Below, one piece after another: positions 1 through 9,196 of a stretch of 64,000 nucleotides of DNA. The notes below the pieces were generated by a model that did not search any database, was not told the DNA's origin, and saw nothing but the letters and a program-made list of their open reading frames with translations. Origin of the DNA: Candidatus Latescibacterota bacterium. Lineage in GTDB: Bacteria > Latescibacterota > UBA2968 > SICM01. The translations under genes and the position numbers were made by a program. The stretch lies in assembly GCA_009694805.1 (NCBI GenBank), contig SICM01000002.1, positions 1 to 64,000 on the forward strand, in the 5' to 3' direction. How positions within the stretch are numbered: position 1 is the stretch's first letter; each line of letters begins with the position of its first letter.

Positions 1-332
1 ACAGATCGTTGAAGGACAAATCGGATGTCTGATCCTAAATCGGATGGCCAACCTGGGGATGCCAGACTCATACAAAGTCGAAAAGATCGTCTGAACTTCA
101 GTTCAAACCAACGAGCGCTTTTTTGTCACCATTCGTGCAACAAAGCTCATTCTGGAAGAGAACATCAGTCTGTTGCAGTGGTGCCTCTCCGATTCCGCCT
201 CGCCCCACGTCAAGTGGGAGACGGTTCGGGAGGCATTTCAGTTTTTCCTGCATCTGCTGCGGCAGAAGCTGTCGATCGGCAGGGCCGGAGCGCCGGGTCG
301 AACACAGGAACCGCAAAGCGCAAGAGGTGACC

Positions 333-3212
333 ATGAACGCCCAAAAACCTAAGAGGATCTCCTATTTCTATCTCTTTATAGGTCTCGGGGTCAGCCTCCT
401 CATGATCCTGCTTGCTTATTTCAAAACCACCGTCTACGAGGTCGCGGAGCTCAAGACCTACGACCAGCGGTTTCTGCTCAGGACCGCGATCTTCGGCCCC
501 ATCCAGATGGACCCCAGCCTGGCCACGGTGGACGTGGACAATGCCACCCTGGCTCACGAAGGACGCTGGCAGGACTGGACCCGGGACAAACACACGAAGA
601 TCGTCCGCGCCCTCCGCGAGTTCGGCGCGACGATGCTCGGATTCGACGTCTTTTTCGTGGAGCCGAGCAGAAAATCCGTCGCCCAGGAACAGCTTCAGGA
701 GCTTGAGACCGTCGACCGGGCATCGGTCATGAACCTGATCCGGGACCACGACGCGGAGATGGCGGCGGCCATGCGGGAGACGGGGAACGTCTACCTCGGG
801 CAGTTTCTCGAAGAGATGGAGGCGGGCGACCGGATGACGCCCCTGGAGGCCGGGCAGAAAGAGGCGATAGAGGCGCTGGAGTCCAGAGGACTCACGGTCC
901 CGTACCCGGCGGCCGGGCGGAGCACGATCAGGAAGATAAGGGAGATTCACCCCCCGCTCAAACCCCTGATCGAGGCGGCCAGGGGGGTCGGATTTGCGCA
1001 GGCGTTTCCCGACATAGACGGGACGCGGCGCAGGTTCCCCATCGTCCTTCTGTACGAGAATCGGCTCATGCCCTCCCTGGCCCTGATCATGCTCTGCGAC
1101 TATCTTCAGGTGCCGCTGGCCAGCGTTCAGGTCGCGGAGGGAAAATATGTTCGGCTCCCCGGAGCCCGCATGCCCGGCGGCAGGGTGAAGGACATCTTCA
1201 TTCCCATCGATGAGAAGGGGCAGATGCTCGTCAACTGGGCGGGCGAGTTCTTGCAGACCTTCACCCACTATCCCCACGTCACGATCTCGCTGCTGGCCCA
1301 GGACAGGAGGGCGCTCGACGCCCTGCGCGTCGTCAAGCAGATCAATATCGAGCGCCCGGAGGCCATGCAGGACCCGGCGCGTCTTCTCGACCTGGCGAGG
1401 CAGAAAGGGATCGAAGACGCGGGGCTGGTATCCGGCTATCAGGCGTCCCTTCAGGCCGCCAGCCTGATGGAACAGGCCGTGCTGGCCGACCCGCAGGTCA
1501 GGACCGCCCACGTCTTTGCCCAGCTCTTCGGGCTGCCGCCCGGCCAGGTGCCGGCGGACCTGGGGCTAGACTCCCCGGCGGAGGTCATCGCCCGATTCGC
1601 CCCGTCGGACGACTACGTCGGACAGATCCGGGACCTGCTCACCACGCTGGACGACGTCCGGATCAACAACCTGGTGGCGCAGCAGATGGAGAAGGACGGC
1701 CTCGCGACGCCGGACCAGATCGCCGCCAGGCTGCCGGGCGTCCCGGCGGACCGGGTGCGCCACAGTTTCGAGGTCCTGCGTCACTACCTTCAGGGACGCC
1801 AGATCCAGCCCGCAGACCGGCCGCTCATCTTCCCCTCCTTCACCCCGATCACGTTCTGGAACAGGGGGAAGGCGCAGCCGGTGACGACCGACGACATGAA
1901 AGGCAAGATCCTCTTCTACGGGCTGACCGCCACGGCCACGCACGACCTCAACCCAACGCCCTACGAACCGGCCTATCCCCTGGTGGGGATCTACCCCAAC
2001 GTGTTCAACACGATCCTCACCGAGAACTTTCTGAGGAAGGTGCCCGACTGGCTGAACACCCTGGTCATCCTCGGCATGGGACTTCTGATAGGGCTGACCA
2101 TTCCCCGGTTCAGGGCGCTGGACGGGGCGATCTGGATGCTCATCCTCCTGATCGTCTACGTCGTGGGGGCCTTTCTGCTGTTCACGCACGGCGGCCTCTG
2201 GATCGACGTGATCGGGCCGGTGGGCACGCTGGTCCTGGGCTATCTGAGCATCACGCTCTATAACTACGTCCAGAAGGAAAAAGAGAGGGATCTCGTACAG
2301 GGCGCCTTCGGACACTTCCTGGACCCGAAGGTCGTGGAGAACCTGGTGGAGCACCCCGAGCTGATCGAGCAGTTGGGCGGGGAGGAGCGGGTGATGACGG
2401 CCTTCTTCTCCGACATCGCGAGCTTCTCCACGATGTCCGAGAACCTGACGCCCACGAGCCTGGTCACTCTGCTCAACGAGTACCTGACGGAGATGTGCGA
2501 CATCATCGCCCAGCACGGCGGCACCATCGACAAGTTCGAGGGGGACATGATCATCGCCTTCTACGGCGCGCCCATCCCCCACGAGGATCACGCGCAGCGG
2601 GCGGTGCTGGCCTGCGTGGACATGCAGGCGAAGCTCGTGGAACTCCGCCGGGGCTGGGAGGAACGTGGGGAGTTTGCCGAACTCCGGAAGAAATGGGCCG
2701 ACGAGGGGCGCGGGGAGTTCCTCCGGGCGCGGATGGGCGTGAACACCGGCCGGATGGTGGTCGGAAACATGGGGTCCAGGACGCGGGTGGACTACACGAT
2801 CATGGGGGACGCCGTCAACCTGGCCTCCCGCCTGGAGGGGGCGGGCAAGCAGTACGGGGTCGTCACGATGGTCGCGCAGGACACCTACGAGCGGGCCCAG
2901 ATGGTCATCGAGGCGCGGCTGCTGGACGCCCTCCGGGTCGTGGGCAAGGAGGAACCCGTGAAGGTCTACGAGATCCTTGGCCGGAAGGGGCAGGTCGAGT
3001 CGGCCAGGGGCGAGGCCGCTGCGCTGTTCGTCAGAGGATATGAGATGTACGCCCAGCAGTACTGGGACGAGGCCACCGCCTACTTTGAAGCGGCGCTCAA
3101 GGCATATCCCGACGACGGCCCGTCGAAGATCTTCATCAAACGCTGTCAGGCGTTCAAGTTGAACCCGCCCCCGGCCAACTGGGACGCGGTATACACGCTG
3201 GAATCGAAATAA
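333..3212 (+). CDS. CHASE2 domain-containing adenylate/guanylate cyclase (class III)
   Basis: ATG at 333 (ORF track start 123 is upstream read-through). CHASE2-like N-terminus (YDQRFLLR, GFDVFF, DIDGTRRRFP), TM helices, then class III cyclase motifs FSDIASFS, DKFEGD, DYTIMGDAVNLASRLEG. Confidence 0.9.
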   Translation: MNAQKPKRISYFYLFIGLGVSLLMILLAYFKTTVYEVAELKTYDQRFLLRTAIFGPIQMDPSLATVDVDNATLAHEGRWQDWTRDKHTKIVRALREFGATMLGFDVFFVEPSRKSVAQEQLQELETVDRASVMNLIRDHDAEMAAAMRETGNVYLGQFLEEMEAGDRMTPLEAGQKEAIEALESRGLTVPYPAAGRSTIRKIREIHPPLKPLIEAARGVGFAQAFPDIDGTRRRFPIVLLYENRLMPSLALIMLCDYLQVPLASVQVAEGKYVRLPGARMPGGRVKDIFIPIDEKGQMLVNWAGEFLQTFTHYPHVTISLLAQDRRALDALRVVKQINIERPEAMQDPARLLDLARQKGIEDAGLVSGYQASLQAASLMEQAVLADPQVRTAHVFAQLFGLPPGQVPADLGLDSPAEVIARFAPSDDYVGQIRDLLTTLDDVRINNLVAQQMEKDGLATPDQIAARLPGVPADRVRHSFEVLRHYLQGRQIQPADRPLIFPSFTPITFWNRGKAQPVTTDDMKGKILFYGLTATATHDLNPTPYEPAYPLVGIYPNVFNTILTENFLRKVPDWLNTLVILGMGLLIGLTIPRFRALDGAIWMLILLIVYVVGAFLLFTHGGLWIDVIGPVGTLVLGYLSITLYNYVQKEKERDLVQGAFGHFLDPKVVENLVEHPELIEQLGGEERVMTAFFSDIASFSTMSENLTPTSLVTLLNEYLTEMCDIIAQHGGTIDKFEGDMIIAFYGAPIPHEDHAQRAVLACVDMQAKLVELRRGWEERGEFAELRKKWADEGRGEFLRARMGVNTGRMVVGNMGSRTRVDYTIMGDAVNLASRLEGAGKQYGVVTMVAQDTYERAQMVIEARLLDALRVVGKEEPVKVYEILGRKGQVESARGEAAALFVRGYEMYAQQYWDEATAYFEAALKAYPDDGPSKIFIKRCQAFKLNPPPANWDAVYTLESK

Positions 3213-3220
3213 TCATCCGC

Positions 3221-3302
3221 CCCTCGATACGCGGCTTGCAGCCGCTACTCGGGGCATACGGTCCCGTTAGTCCCGAGTAGCTCCGAAGGAGCGTATCGAG
3301 GG
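3221..3302. repeat. Intergenic imperfect palindrome, family B (CCCTCGATACGC...GCGTATCGAGGG)
   Basis: Outer arms CCCTCGATACGC / GCGTATCGAGGG and inner arms GCTACTCGGG / CCCGAGTAGC; second copy at 8141-8260. Confidence 0.8.
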
Positions 3303-3321
3303 ACTGCCTTCTTTTGTCCTT

Positions 3322-4749
3322 ATGAGCCCTCTCCTCAAGTTCCGATGGCAGGATGCCATCGACATCCTGATCGTCTCTTACCTCACCTACCGGCTCTATC
3401 TCTGGCTGAGATACACGAAGGCGTTTCAGGCCCTGCTCGGCCTGGCCTTTCTCGCCGTGCTCTACCTCGTCTCCAGGCGGATCGACCTCGTGGCCACGAC
3501 CTGGCTCTTCGAGGAGTTGTGGGCGGTCCTGATTATCCTCCTGATCATCCTCTTCCAGTCCGACATCCATCAGGCCCTGTCGCGGGCCAACCCCATTCAG
3601 ATCCTGCTCGGCGCCCCGCCCGCCCCGGGCGCTGCGGAGCTGGCCGCCGTGGCGCGCGCCATCTTCGACCTGGCCGGGAGGCGCATCGGGGCGCTGATCG
3701 TGTTCGAGCGGCAGAACGCCCTCGAAGGCCACGTGCTGGAGGGGACGCCCGTGGAGGGGAGGCTGACGCCCGAGCTCCTCGGCACAATCTTCTACCCCAA
3801 CTCCCCGCTCCACGACGGGGCGGTCATCGTCCGGGGAGGGCGCATCCGGAGGGCGGGCTGCTACCTGCCGCTGGCCCCCGACGCCGACCTCCCCATGAAC
3901 TACGGGACGCGGCATCGCGCCGCCCTGGGCATCGCCAAGGAGACGGACGCCCTGGCCGTGGTCGTCTCGGAGGAGCGGGGCACGGTCGCGCTGGCCTACG
4001 ACGGCAGGATCGGCGAGGTGCCGTCCGCGGAGGTGCTGAACACGCGGCTGCAGGACCTCCTGACCCCTGCCCCCCTGCGCCACTCGCCCATCCCCCTGCT
4101 GCGTCGGCCCTTCGCCCGCCTGGGGCCCAAGCTCGCGGTCCTCTGCTTCGTCTCTCTGGCCTGGTATTTCCTCGTGTTCGGCCAGCGTCGGATCATGACC
4201 ATTCAGGCGCCGGTGGAATACCGGAATCTGCCCAAGGGCTACACGATGGCGGATAACACTGCCCACGTGGAACTCCAGATCGAGGGGACGGAGACGCGCC
4301 TCCGGTTCCTGGACACGAGGCAGATCAAGGCGGAACTCGACCTGAAAGATGTTTCGGCAGGCATCCATGCGTTGCCTATCACCGCCAAATACCTCAATCT
4401 CCCACCCGGCATCGAGGTGTTGAGCATCACCCCCCCCGCCGTGACAGTGACCCTCGATGAACAGGTCGAGCGGAAGGTGAAGGTGCGGGTGCCGCTCGTC
4501 GGCCGCCTCCTACGGGGTCTTAAGGTAGACAAGCTCTCACCCGAACCCGATAGCCTGAAAGTGTCGGGATGGGCGTCGGAGGTCCGGCGGCTGAAGGACC
4601 TCTCTACGGAGAACATCGACCTGAACAGCATCCATCTGGTGGGCGACGTGGAACGGATCCTGCAGGTGAAGGGCCCTCCTCCCTCCCTCAAGCTCGCCCC
4701 CGGGGAACCGGCTGCCGTCCTTGTGCGATTCAGCGTAATTCGAAGGTAG
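3322..4749 (+). CDS. Diadenylate cyclase (CdaA/DisA_N type) fused to C-terminal YbbR (CdaR-like) domains
   Basis: N-terminal TM helices; DAC motifs NSPLHDGAVIV and GTRHRAALGIAKETDALAVVVSEE; C-terminal TM plus beta-rich YbbR-like repeats in the same ORF. Confidence 0.85.
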   Translation: MSPLLKFRWQDAIDILIVSYLTYRLYLWLRYTKAFQALLGLAFLAVLYLVSRRIDLVATTWLFEELWAVLIILLIILFQSDIHQALSRANPIQILLGAPPAPGAAELAAVARAIFDLAGRRIGALIVFERQNALEGHVLEGTPVEGRLTPELLGTIFYPNSPLHDGAVIVRGGRIRRAGCYLPLAPDADLPMNYGTRHRAALGIAKETDALAVVVSEERGTVALAYDGRIGEVPSAEVLNTRLQDLLTPAPLRHSPIPLLRRPFARLGPKLAVLCFVSLAWYFLVFGQRRIMTIQAPVEYRNLPKGYTMADNTAHVELQIEGTETRLRFLDTRQIKAELDLKDVSAGIHALPITAKYLNLPPGIEVLSITPPAVTVTLDEQVERKVKVRVPLVGRLLRGLKVDKLSPEPDSLKVSGWASEVRRLKDLSTENIDLNSIHLVGDVERILQVKGPPPSLKLAPGEPAAVLVRFSVIRR

Positions 4750-4774
4750 GGGCGACCCGGCGGGTCGCCCCTAC
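4746..4774. repeat. Family C hairpin GTAGGGGCGACCC...GGGTCGCCCCTAC
   Basis: Perfect arms GTAGGGGCGACCC/GGGTCGCCCCTAC overlapping the cdaA-like stop; further members across the window. Confidence 0.85.
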
Positions 4775-4806
4775 TGTTTCCCCGATCCCCGTCCCCGACC
4801 CCTGTT

Positions 4807-5709
4807 TTACCCCATCGCTGTCTTGAGATAGGCCACGGCGCGCGCCTCCAGGTCGTCCCCCGGCCCCCGGGGATGTCCGAGGTGCTCCGCGTGGATCATA
4901 CCCTCGTAGCCTGCCTCCCGCAGCAGGCGGAGGATGTGCGGGAAGTCCAGCTCCCCCTCGCCCGGGAAGACCTCCTCCGCGGCGGGCCAGCGGCCGCGCA
5001 CGTCCCGCGCCTGCGCGAAGTGGATCTTCCCCCTGAACTGCGCGACCAGGGACGGCACGTCCCCGCCGGTGATGTGCATGCCGGTGCAGAAGGCCACGCC
5101 GTTGTAAGGGCTCGGCGCAGCGTCGAGCAGGCGCTGGATGCCCTCCGCATCCCGCACGAGATAGGGTCCGCCCCACCCCTCCGGCCGGTACTGGCGGTAA
5201 TCCGTGGCCTTCACCCCCGACCGCAGCGCCGACGTCCTCAGGTCGTCCGGCAGGCAGCGCCAGATGCCGTGGTGGGCGAGCCGCACGTCGGCCTGTTCCG
5301 CCTCGGGCACGATCTCCCGGAGCACGGCGATCAGTCCGTCCCAGTACGCCGCGTCGTCCGAGGGGTCCGGCGGCTCGGCCAGATCCACGTAGTGGAGCAG
5401 GGACGGGATGCCCGCGCGTCCGATGGCCGATATCGTGCGCCGCATGGCGTCGATCTCCCGCCGGTGTCCGGTCCGGTCCAGGACCACGGCCGGATCGCCC
5501 CCGAACCATTTGATCATCGCCGGGACCGCGATCCCCGCGCCGGACAGCCGGGCCACGGCCTCCCGCAACCGATCCAGATCGGGCACGTCTTCCTCCCCCT
5601 CTGCCCGGAAGGTGGCGCAGTAGAGCGCCACCCGGTTCACCCCCAGCGCGCGGCACCGGGCGATGATCGTCTCTGCGTCACGCCCCGAAGGAATGCCGAC
5701 CTGCACCAT
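4807..5709 (-). CDS. Mannonate dehydratase/xylose isomerase-like TIM barrel protein
   Basis: ATG at 5709 with upstream AGGAGG-like site; UxuA-like sequence (VQVGIPSG..., GVAFCTGMHITGGDV, IHFAQARDVRGRW). Confidence 0.75.
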   Translation of the reverse strand: MVQVGIPSGRDAETIIARCRALGVNRVALYCATFRAEGEEDVPDLDRLREAVARLSGAGIAVPAMIKWFGGDPAVVLDRTGHRREIDAMRRTISAIGRAGIPSLLHYVDLAEPPDPSDDAAYWDGLIAVLREIVPEAEQADVRLAHHGIWRCLPDDLRTSALRSGVKATDYRQYRPEGWGGPYLVRDAEGIQRLLDAAPSPYNGVAFCTGMHITGGDVPSLVAQFRGKIHFAQARDVRGRWPAAEEVFPGEGELDFPHILRLLREAGYEGMIHAEHLGHPRGPGDDLEARAVAYLKTAMG

Positions 5710-5749
5710 GACCGCCTCCTTGAAAAGTGAGTGGACCCCTGAGCACAAT

Positions 5750-5775
5750 CTATACCGTACGACCCACCCTGTCAA
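5750..5775 (-). promoter_or_regulatory. Candidate sigma70-type promoter for the 5709 gene
   Basis: Minus strand TTGACA (5770-5775) followed by TATAGATT (around 5748-5755). Confidence 0.4.
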
Positions 5776-5793
5776 CGCCAAAAATCCCTGCGC

Positions 5794-5823
5794 TTGACAC
5801 GGGCAGGGAGGCCGTTGTATCTT
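5794..5823 (+). promoter_or_regulatory. Candidate sigma70-type promoter for the 5865 gene
   Basis: TTGACA (5794-5799), N18, TATCTT. Confidence 0.4.
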
Positions 5824-5864
5824 GTGGAGGGGGTTGACCTCTCCTCCCTCACCACACACCCTGA

Positions 5865-7283
5865 ATGATGCGCTGGATTCGATTCATATCTCTCTCCGTC
5901 CTCTGCCTTCTCTGCGGGAGATGGGGTTCCGCCCTCGCGCAGTCTGAGGCCCTGGCCGCCGGTCGGGTGATCGCAGACTACGACGGGGAGCCCCGCCGCA
6001 GCGACGGCCGGCTGGACATCCCCCTGCTCATCCAGCAGTTGAAGGGCTTGAAGGTCAACGTCTACTTCTACCTGATCTGGCACCGGGACACCGATTGGGA
6101 CGACCTTCAGCGCTTCCTGCCCGAGGCCCGCGCCGCCGGCATCGAGGTCTGGGTCTACCTCGTCCCTCCGTCCGAGAGCCCGCCCCACACCACGCTCTAC
6201 TCCGAGCCGTTCCGCCTGGACTACCTCCGGTGGGCGGAGGAGATCGGCAGGTTGTCCGCCCAGAACCCCAACCTGACGGCCTTCGTGATCGATGACTTCT
6301 GGGCCAACGAGACGTTCTTCACGCCTGACTACGTCGGTCAGATGCGCGCCGCCGGACGGAAGGCCAGCCCCGGCCTCCTGTTCCTGCCGCTGATGTACTA
6401 CCCGGAGATGACCCGCCGGTTCGTCCTGGGCTATAAAGAGGTGATCGACGGCGCGGTGGTCGCCTACCCGAAGGGCCCGGAGGACATCCGCGTGGCCCGG
6501 GGCCTGCTGCTCGACCGGGACGAAAGCCCGGCGCGGTGGGTCTTCGCCTATCCCGGGCAGACCCGCTCGGAGGTCGGGGACTTTGCGGAGGTGCGGCACA
6601 CCTACGCAGTCAGCCCGGCGGAACGCTATCTCCTCCGGCTGAGCAGCGGCGACGACTATCTCGGCCCCACGTCGGGCTACCACATCAAGCAGGTCCTCGT
6701 AGGGGACGAAGTGGTCTGGCAGGAGGACGTGGCCGGAGGCTCGACCGGGATGCGGACCCTCCAGGCGGATGTGACCGGGCAGGTGAAGGGAACGTCCTCG
6801 GTGACCGTCACCCTGCGGGTGATCGACCTGAAGCCCGTGTCGAACTTCGGCGTGGAGGTCTCCTGGAGCGAGGGGGAGGCGGACGGGTTGAAGCCCGCCG
6901 AGGGGTCGGCCTGGGCAGCGAACGCGCGCGGGCGCTGGCAGACCTCGTTCGAGGCCGCACGCCACGGGGAAGGGGCCTTTCGCATCCCGTTCATCGTCAT
7001 GGTCGCCGCCTCGCGGGAGGCCTTCCCCAGGCGGGTGGGCCTGGAGGCCACGCCGGAGAACATCCGGGATCACGTCGAAATGGCCTTCACGGAGATGCGC
7101 CGGGGGAATGCCGACGGCGTGGTCACCTACGTCCTGGACAAGCGGCCCGGAAACCCCGACTATGCCGCCGCGCAGACGGCCTTCCTGAAGGCGAATCAGC
7201 CCCTGCCCAGCCCCGACTTCGATGACGACGGGGCCGTGGGCTTCGACGACTTCTTCCTGTTCGCGGCGAACTTCGGGAAATAG
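5865..7283 (+). CDS. Secreted GH-like TIM barrel protein with C-terminal dockerin/EF-hand-like motif
   Basis: N-terminal signal peptide-like segment; barrel-like region VNVYFYLIWHRDTDWDDL...FVIDDFWANE; C-terminal DFDDDGAVGFDDFFLFAANFGK. Confidence 0.7.
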   Translation: MMRWIRFISLSVLCLLCGRWGSALAQSEALAAGRVIADYDGEPRRSDGRLDIPLLIQQLKGLKVNVYFYLIWHRDTDWDDLQRFLPEARAAGIEVWVYLVPPSESPPHTTLYSEPFRLDYLRWAEEIGRLSAQNPNLTAFVIDDFWANETFFTPDYVGQMRAAGRKASPGLLFLPLMYYPEMTRRFVLGYKEVIDGAVVAYPKGPEDIRVARGLLLDRDESPARWVFAYPGQTRSEVGDFAEVRHTYAVSPAERYLLRLSSGDDYLGPTSGYHIKQVLVGDEVVWQEDVAGGSTGMRTLQADVTGQVKGTSSVTVTLRVIDLKPVSNFGVEVSWSEGEADGLKPAEGSAWAANARGRWQTSFEAARHGEGAFRIPFIVMVAASREAFPRRVGLEATPENIRDHVEMAFTEMRRGNADGVVTYVLDKRPGNPDYAAAQTAFLKANQPLPSPDFDDDGAVGFDDFFLFAANFGK

Positions 7284-7348
7284 GCCCTCACCCCGGCAGG
7301 CTTCGCCCCATCCACCTGTCGCTCCCGTAGGTCGCGACCCCTGCCCTA

Positions 7349-7374
7349 CCCCTCTCCCGCGTGCGGGAGAGGGG
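7349..7374. repeat. Hairpin CCCCTCTCCCGC...GCGGGAGAGGGG (family D)
   Basis: Inverted repeat directly readable; related element at 46094-46181. Confidence 0.75.
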
Positions 7375-7408
7375 GGAAAGACCATAAGCCATTACAACGT
7401 ACAGGTAA

Positions 7409-7632
7409 AAAGCAGGCGCGACGTCCCGGCTTTCAAGCAGGAGGTCCGTTCAGGCACGGTGGGGTACGAGCGACGCGCAGCGGCGCGGGGGTGTGGCGGA
7501 AGGGGCTCGGACTATCACGGGACCGAGATTACACAACACGAACAGAGTACGGCGCGCCAAAGCCTCCCCCGGCGTTTGAGGGGGCGTGCTTCTTTGGCCC
7601 CACCTTTCTTGCACGAGCAAGAAAGGTGGGAA
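7409..7632. repeat. Dispersed intergenic repeat family A, copy 1
   Basis: Shares CGACGTCCCGGCTTTCAAGCAG, GGCACGGTGGGGTACGAGCG, ACGGGACC.GATTACAC and a terminal hairpin CCCACCTTTCTTGC-ACGA-GCAAGAAAGGTGGG with copies at 25517 and 36639. Confidence 0.85.
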
Positions 7633-7661
7633 CTTCTGATTCTTATCCCCAGGAGATCCCC

Positions 7662-8135
7662 GTGTCCCTGCTCATCCGCCCTGCCGAACCCCGCGACCTC
7701 GACGTCATGGTCCGTTTCAACACAGCCCTGGCACAGGAGACCGAGGGCGTCGACCTCGACCCGGAGCGGCTCAGACGGGGCATTCGCGCCCTCCTCGAAG
7801 ACCCGCAGAAGGGGTTCTACCTCCTCGCGGAAGAGGAGGACGGGGTGGTCGGCCAGATCATGGTCACCTTCGAATGGAGCGACTGGCGGGACGGCGTCTT
7901 CTACTGGATCCAGAGCGTCTACGTCCGGCCGGACCGGCGGCGGCAGGGGGTCTTCCGGGCGCTCTACCGGAGCGTCGAGCACACGGCCAGGGAGCGCCCC
8001 GGCGTCTGCGGCCTCCGCCTCTACGTGGTCCGGGGCAACGCGCAGGCGCAGCAGACCTATCGAACGCTCGGCATGAACCCGACCCCGTTCGAGATGCTGG
8101 AGGTCGATTTCGTGATCGACCGACACGAGACGTAA
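7662..8135 (+). CDS. GNAT family N-acetyltransferase
   Basis: GTG start with AGGAG upstream; GNAT pattern (VYVRPDRRRQGVFRALYRSVE, GLRLYVVRGNAQAQQTYRTLGM). The ORF-track N-terminus is translated repeat A. Confidence 0.85.
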   Translation: MSLLIRPAEPRDLDVMVRFNTALAQETEGVDLDPERLRRGIRALLEDPQKGFYLLAEEEDGVVGQIMVTFEWSDWRDGVFYWIQSVYVRPDRRRQGVFRALYRSVEHTARERPGVCGLRLYVVRGNAQAQQTYRTLGMNPTPFEMLEVDFVIDRHET

Positions 8136-8140
8136 CCTCC

Positions 8141-8260
8141 CCCTCGATACGCGACCCTTCGTTACGGAGCCTGCGGCTCCTACTCAGGGCCGCTACTCGG
8201 GGATACGGTATAATGGCATATCCGTTTATCCCGAGTAGCCCCGCAGGGGCGTATCGAGGG
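8141..8260. repeat. Intergenic imperfect palindrome, family B, copy 2 (with extra internal segment)
   Basis: Outer arms CCCTCGATACGC / GCGTATCGAGGG, inner GCTACTCGGGG / CCCGAGTAGC. Confidence 0.8.
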
Positions 8261-8280
8261 ATAATCGAGAAAGGCCCCTT

Positions 8281-9111
8281 ATGACCCTCGTCGACACGCA
8301 CGCCCACATCTACTCGGAAGACGAACGGAAGTACCCGAAGATCGAAAAGCCCCTCTGGCCCCCCACGGGCAAGGGGACGCCGGAACATCTGAAAGAGGAG
8401 GTTCAAAAAAACGGCATCCACCGGGTCGTGATCGTCCAGACCTCCTCGGCCTACCGGTGGGACAACCGGCTGACCGTGGATACGGTCGCGGCCAACCGGG
8501 AATGGGCCACGGGCGTCTGCACACTCAACCCGGAGGACCCGGCCAGCCCCGACCTCCTCCGGCGATACGTCGCCGAAAGCGGGATCAGGGGGCTCCGCGT
8601 CTTCCCCACGCCGGGGCAGAACCCCGGCCTCGGCCACGCGGGACACGTCAAACTCTGGGAGACCGCCGCTGAAGTCGGGGCCGTGGTCTGCGCCCTCATC
8701 CACCTGGATTCCTGTGACGCCCTCACCCGGATGCTGGAGCGCTTCCCGCACGTCCCGACCGTCCTCGATCACTGCGCCAACATCGGGACCTCACACGGTC
8801 CAGACTCGGAGGCCCTGGCCTCGGTCCTCGCCCTCGCCCGGTTCCCGAACCTCACGGCCAAGGTCACCATGGTCGTCACCGGCTCGAAGGAGGCGTTCCC
8901 CTGCCGGGACACGCACGGCATCGCCCGCCGCATCATCGACGCCTTCGGCCCGGACCGCTGTATCTGGGGCTCCGACTTCCCATGTGAGCTCTGGATCCCG
9001 AAGGTCACCTACGCCCAGCACCTCCGCATCTTCACCCACGAGATGGGCCTCTCGGCCACGGAGCAGGAGGCCATCCTCGGAGGTACGGCCATGAAGTTGT
9101 GGTTCGCATAA
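8281..9111 (+). CDS. Amidohydrolase (amidohydrolase 2-type TIM barrel)
   Basis: DTHAHIY, VLDHCANI, CIWGSDFPCE motifs. Confidence 0.85.
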   Translation: MTLVDTHAHIYSEDERKYPKIEKPLWPPTGKGTPEHLKEEVQKNGIHRVVIVQTSSAYRWDNRLTVDTVAANREWATGVCTLNPEDPASPDLLRRYVAESGIRGLRVFPTPGQNPGLGHAGHVKLWETAAEVGAVVCALIHLDSCDALTRMLERFPHVPTVLDHCANIGTSHGPDSEALASVLALARFPNLTAKVTMVVTGSKEAFPCRDTHGIARRIIDAFGPDRCIWGSDFPCELWIPKVTYAQHLRIFTHEMGLSATEQEAILGGTAMKLWFA

Positions 9112-9196
9112 AGACAGGGGCGAGGATCGAGGATTGAGGGCCGCCCCTCATTCCCCATTCCTCACCCCTCAATCCCTTTTTCACAGAGGTGAGTAT

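Noticed and set aside
25-330. 101-aa ORF and other frames at the left edge
   Set aside because: No motif or SD; a different frame from base 2 to a stop at 92-94 looks like the tail of an upstream gene, but the edge prevents a firm call.
210-1511. Long minus-strand ORF of 433 aa over the cyclase gene
   Set aside because: Shadow ORF of a GC-rich gene: Pro/Arg/Gly/His-rich, no motifs, opposite strand has clear CHASE2 content.
4730-5656. Minus-strand 308-aa ORF in another frame of the TIM barrel gene
   Set aside because: Low-complexity Arg/Gly/Pro composition; the overlapping frame (4807-5709) has family motifs.
7599-7630. Hairpin CCCACCTTTCTTGC-ACGA-GCAAGAAAGGTGGG as an intrinsic terminator
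   Set aside because: No U-tract follows and it sits right before a gene start; reported instead as part of repeat family A.
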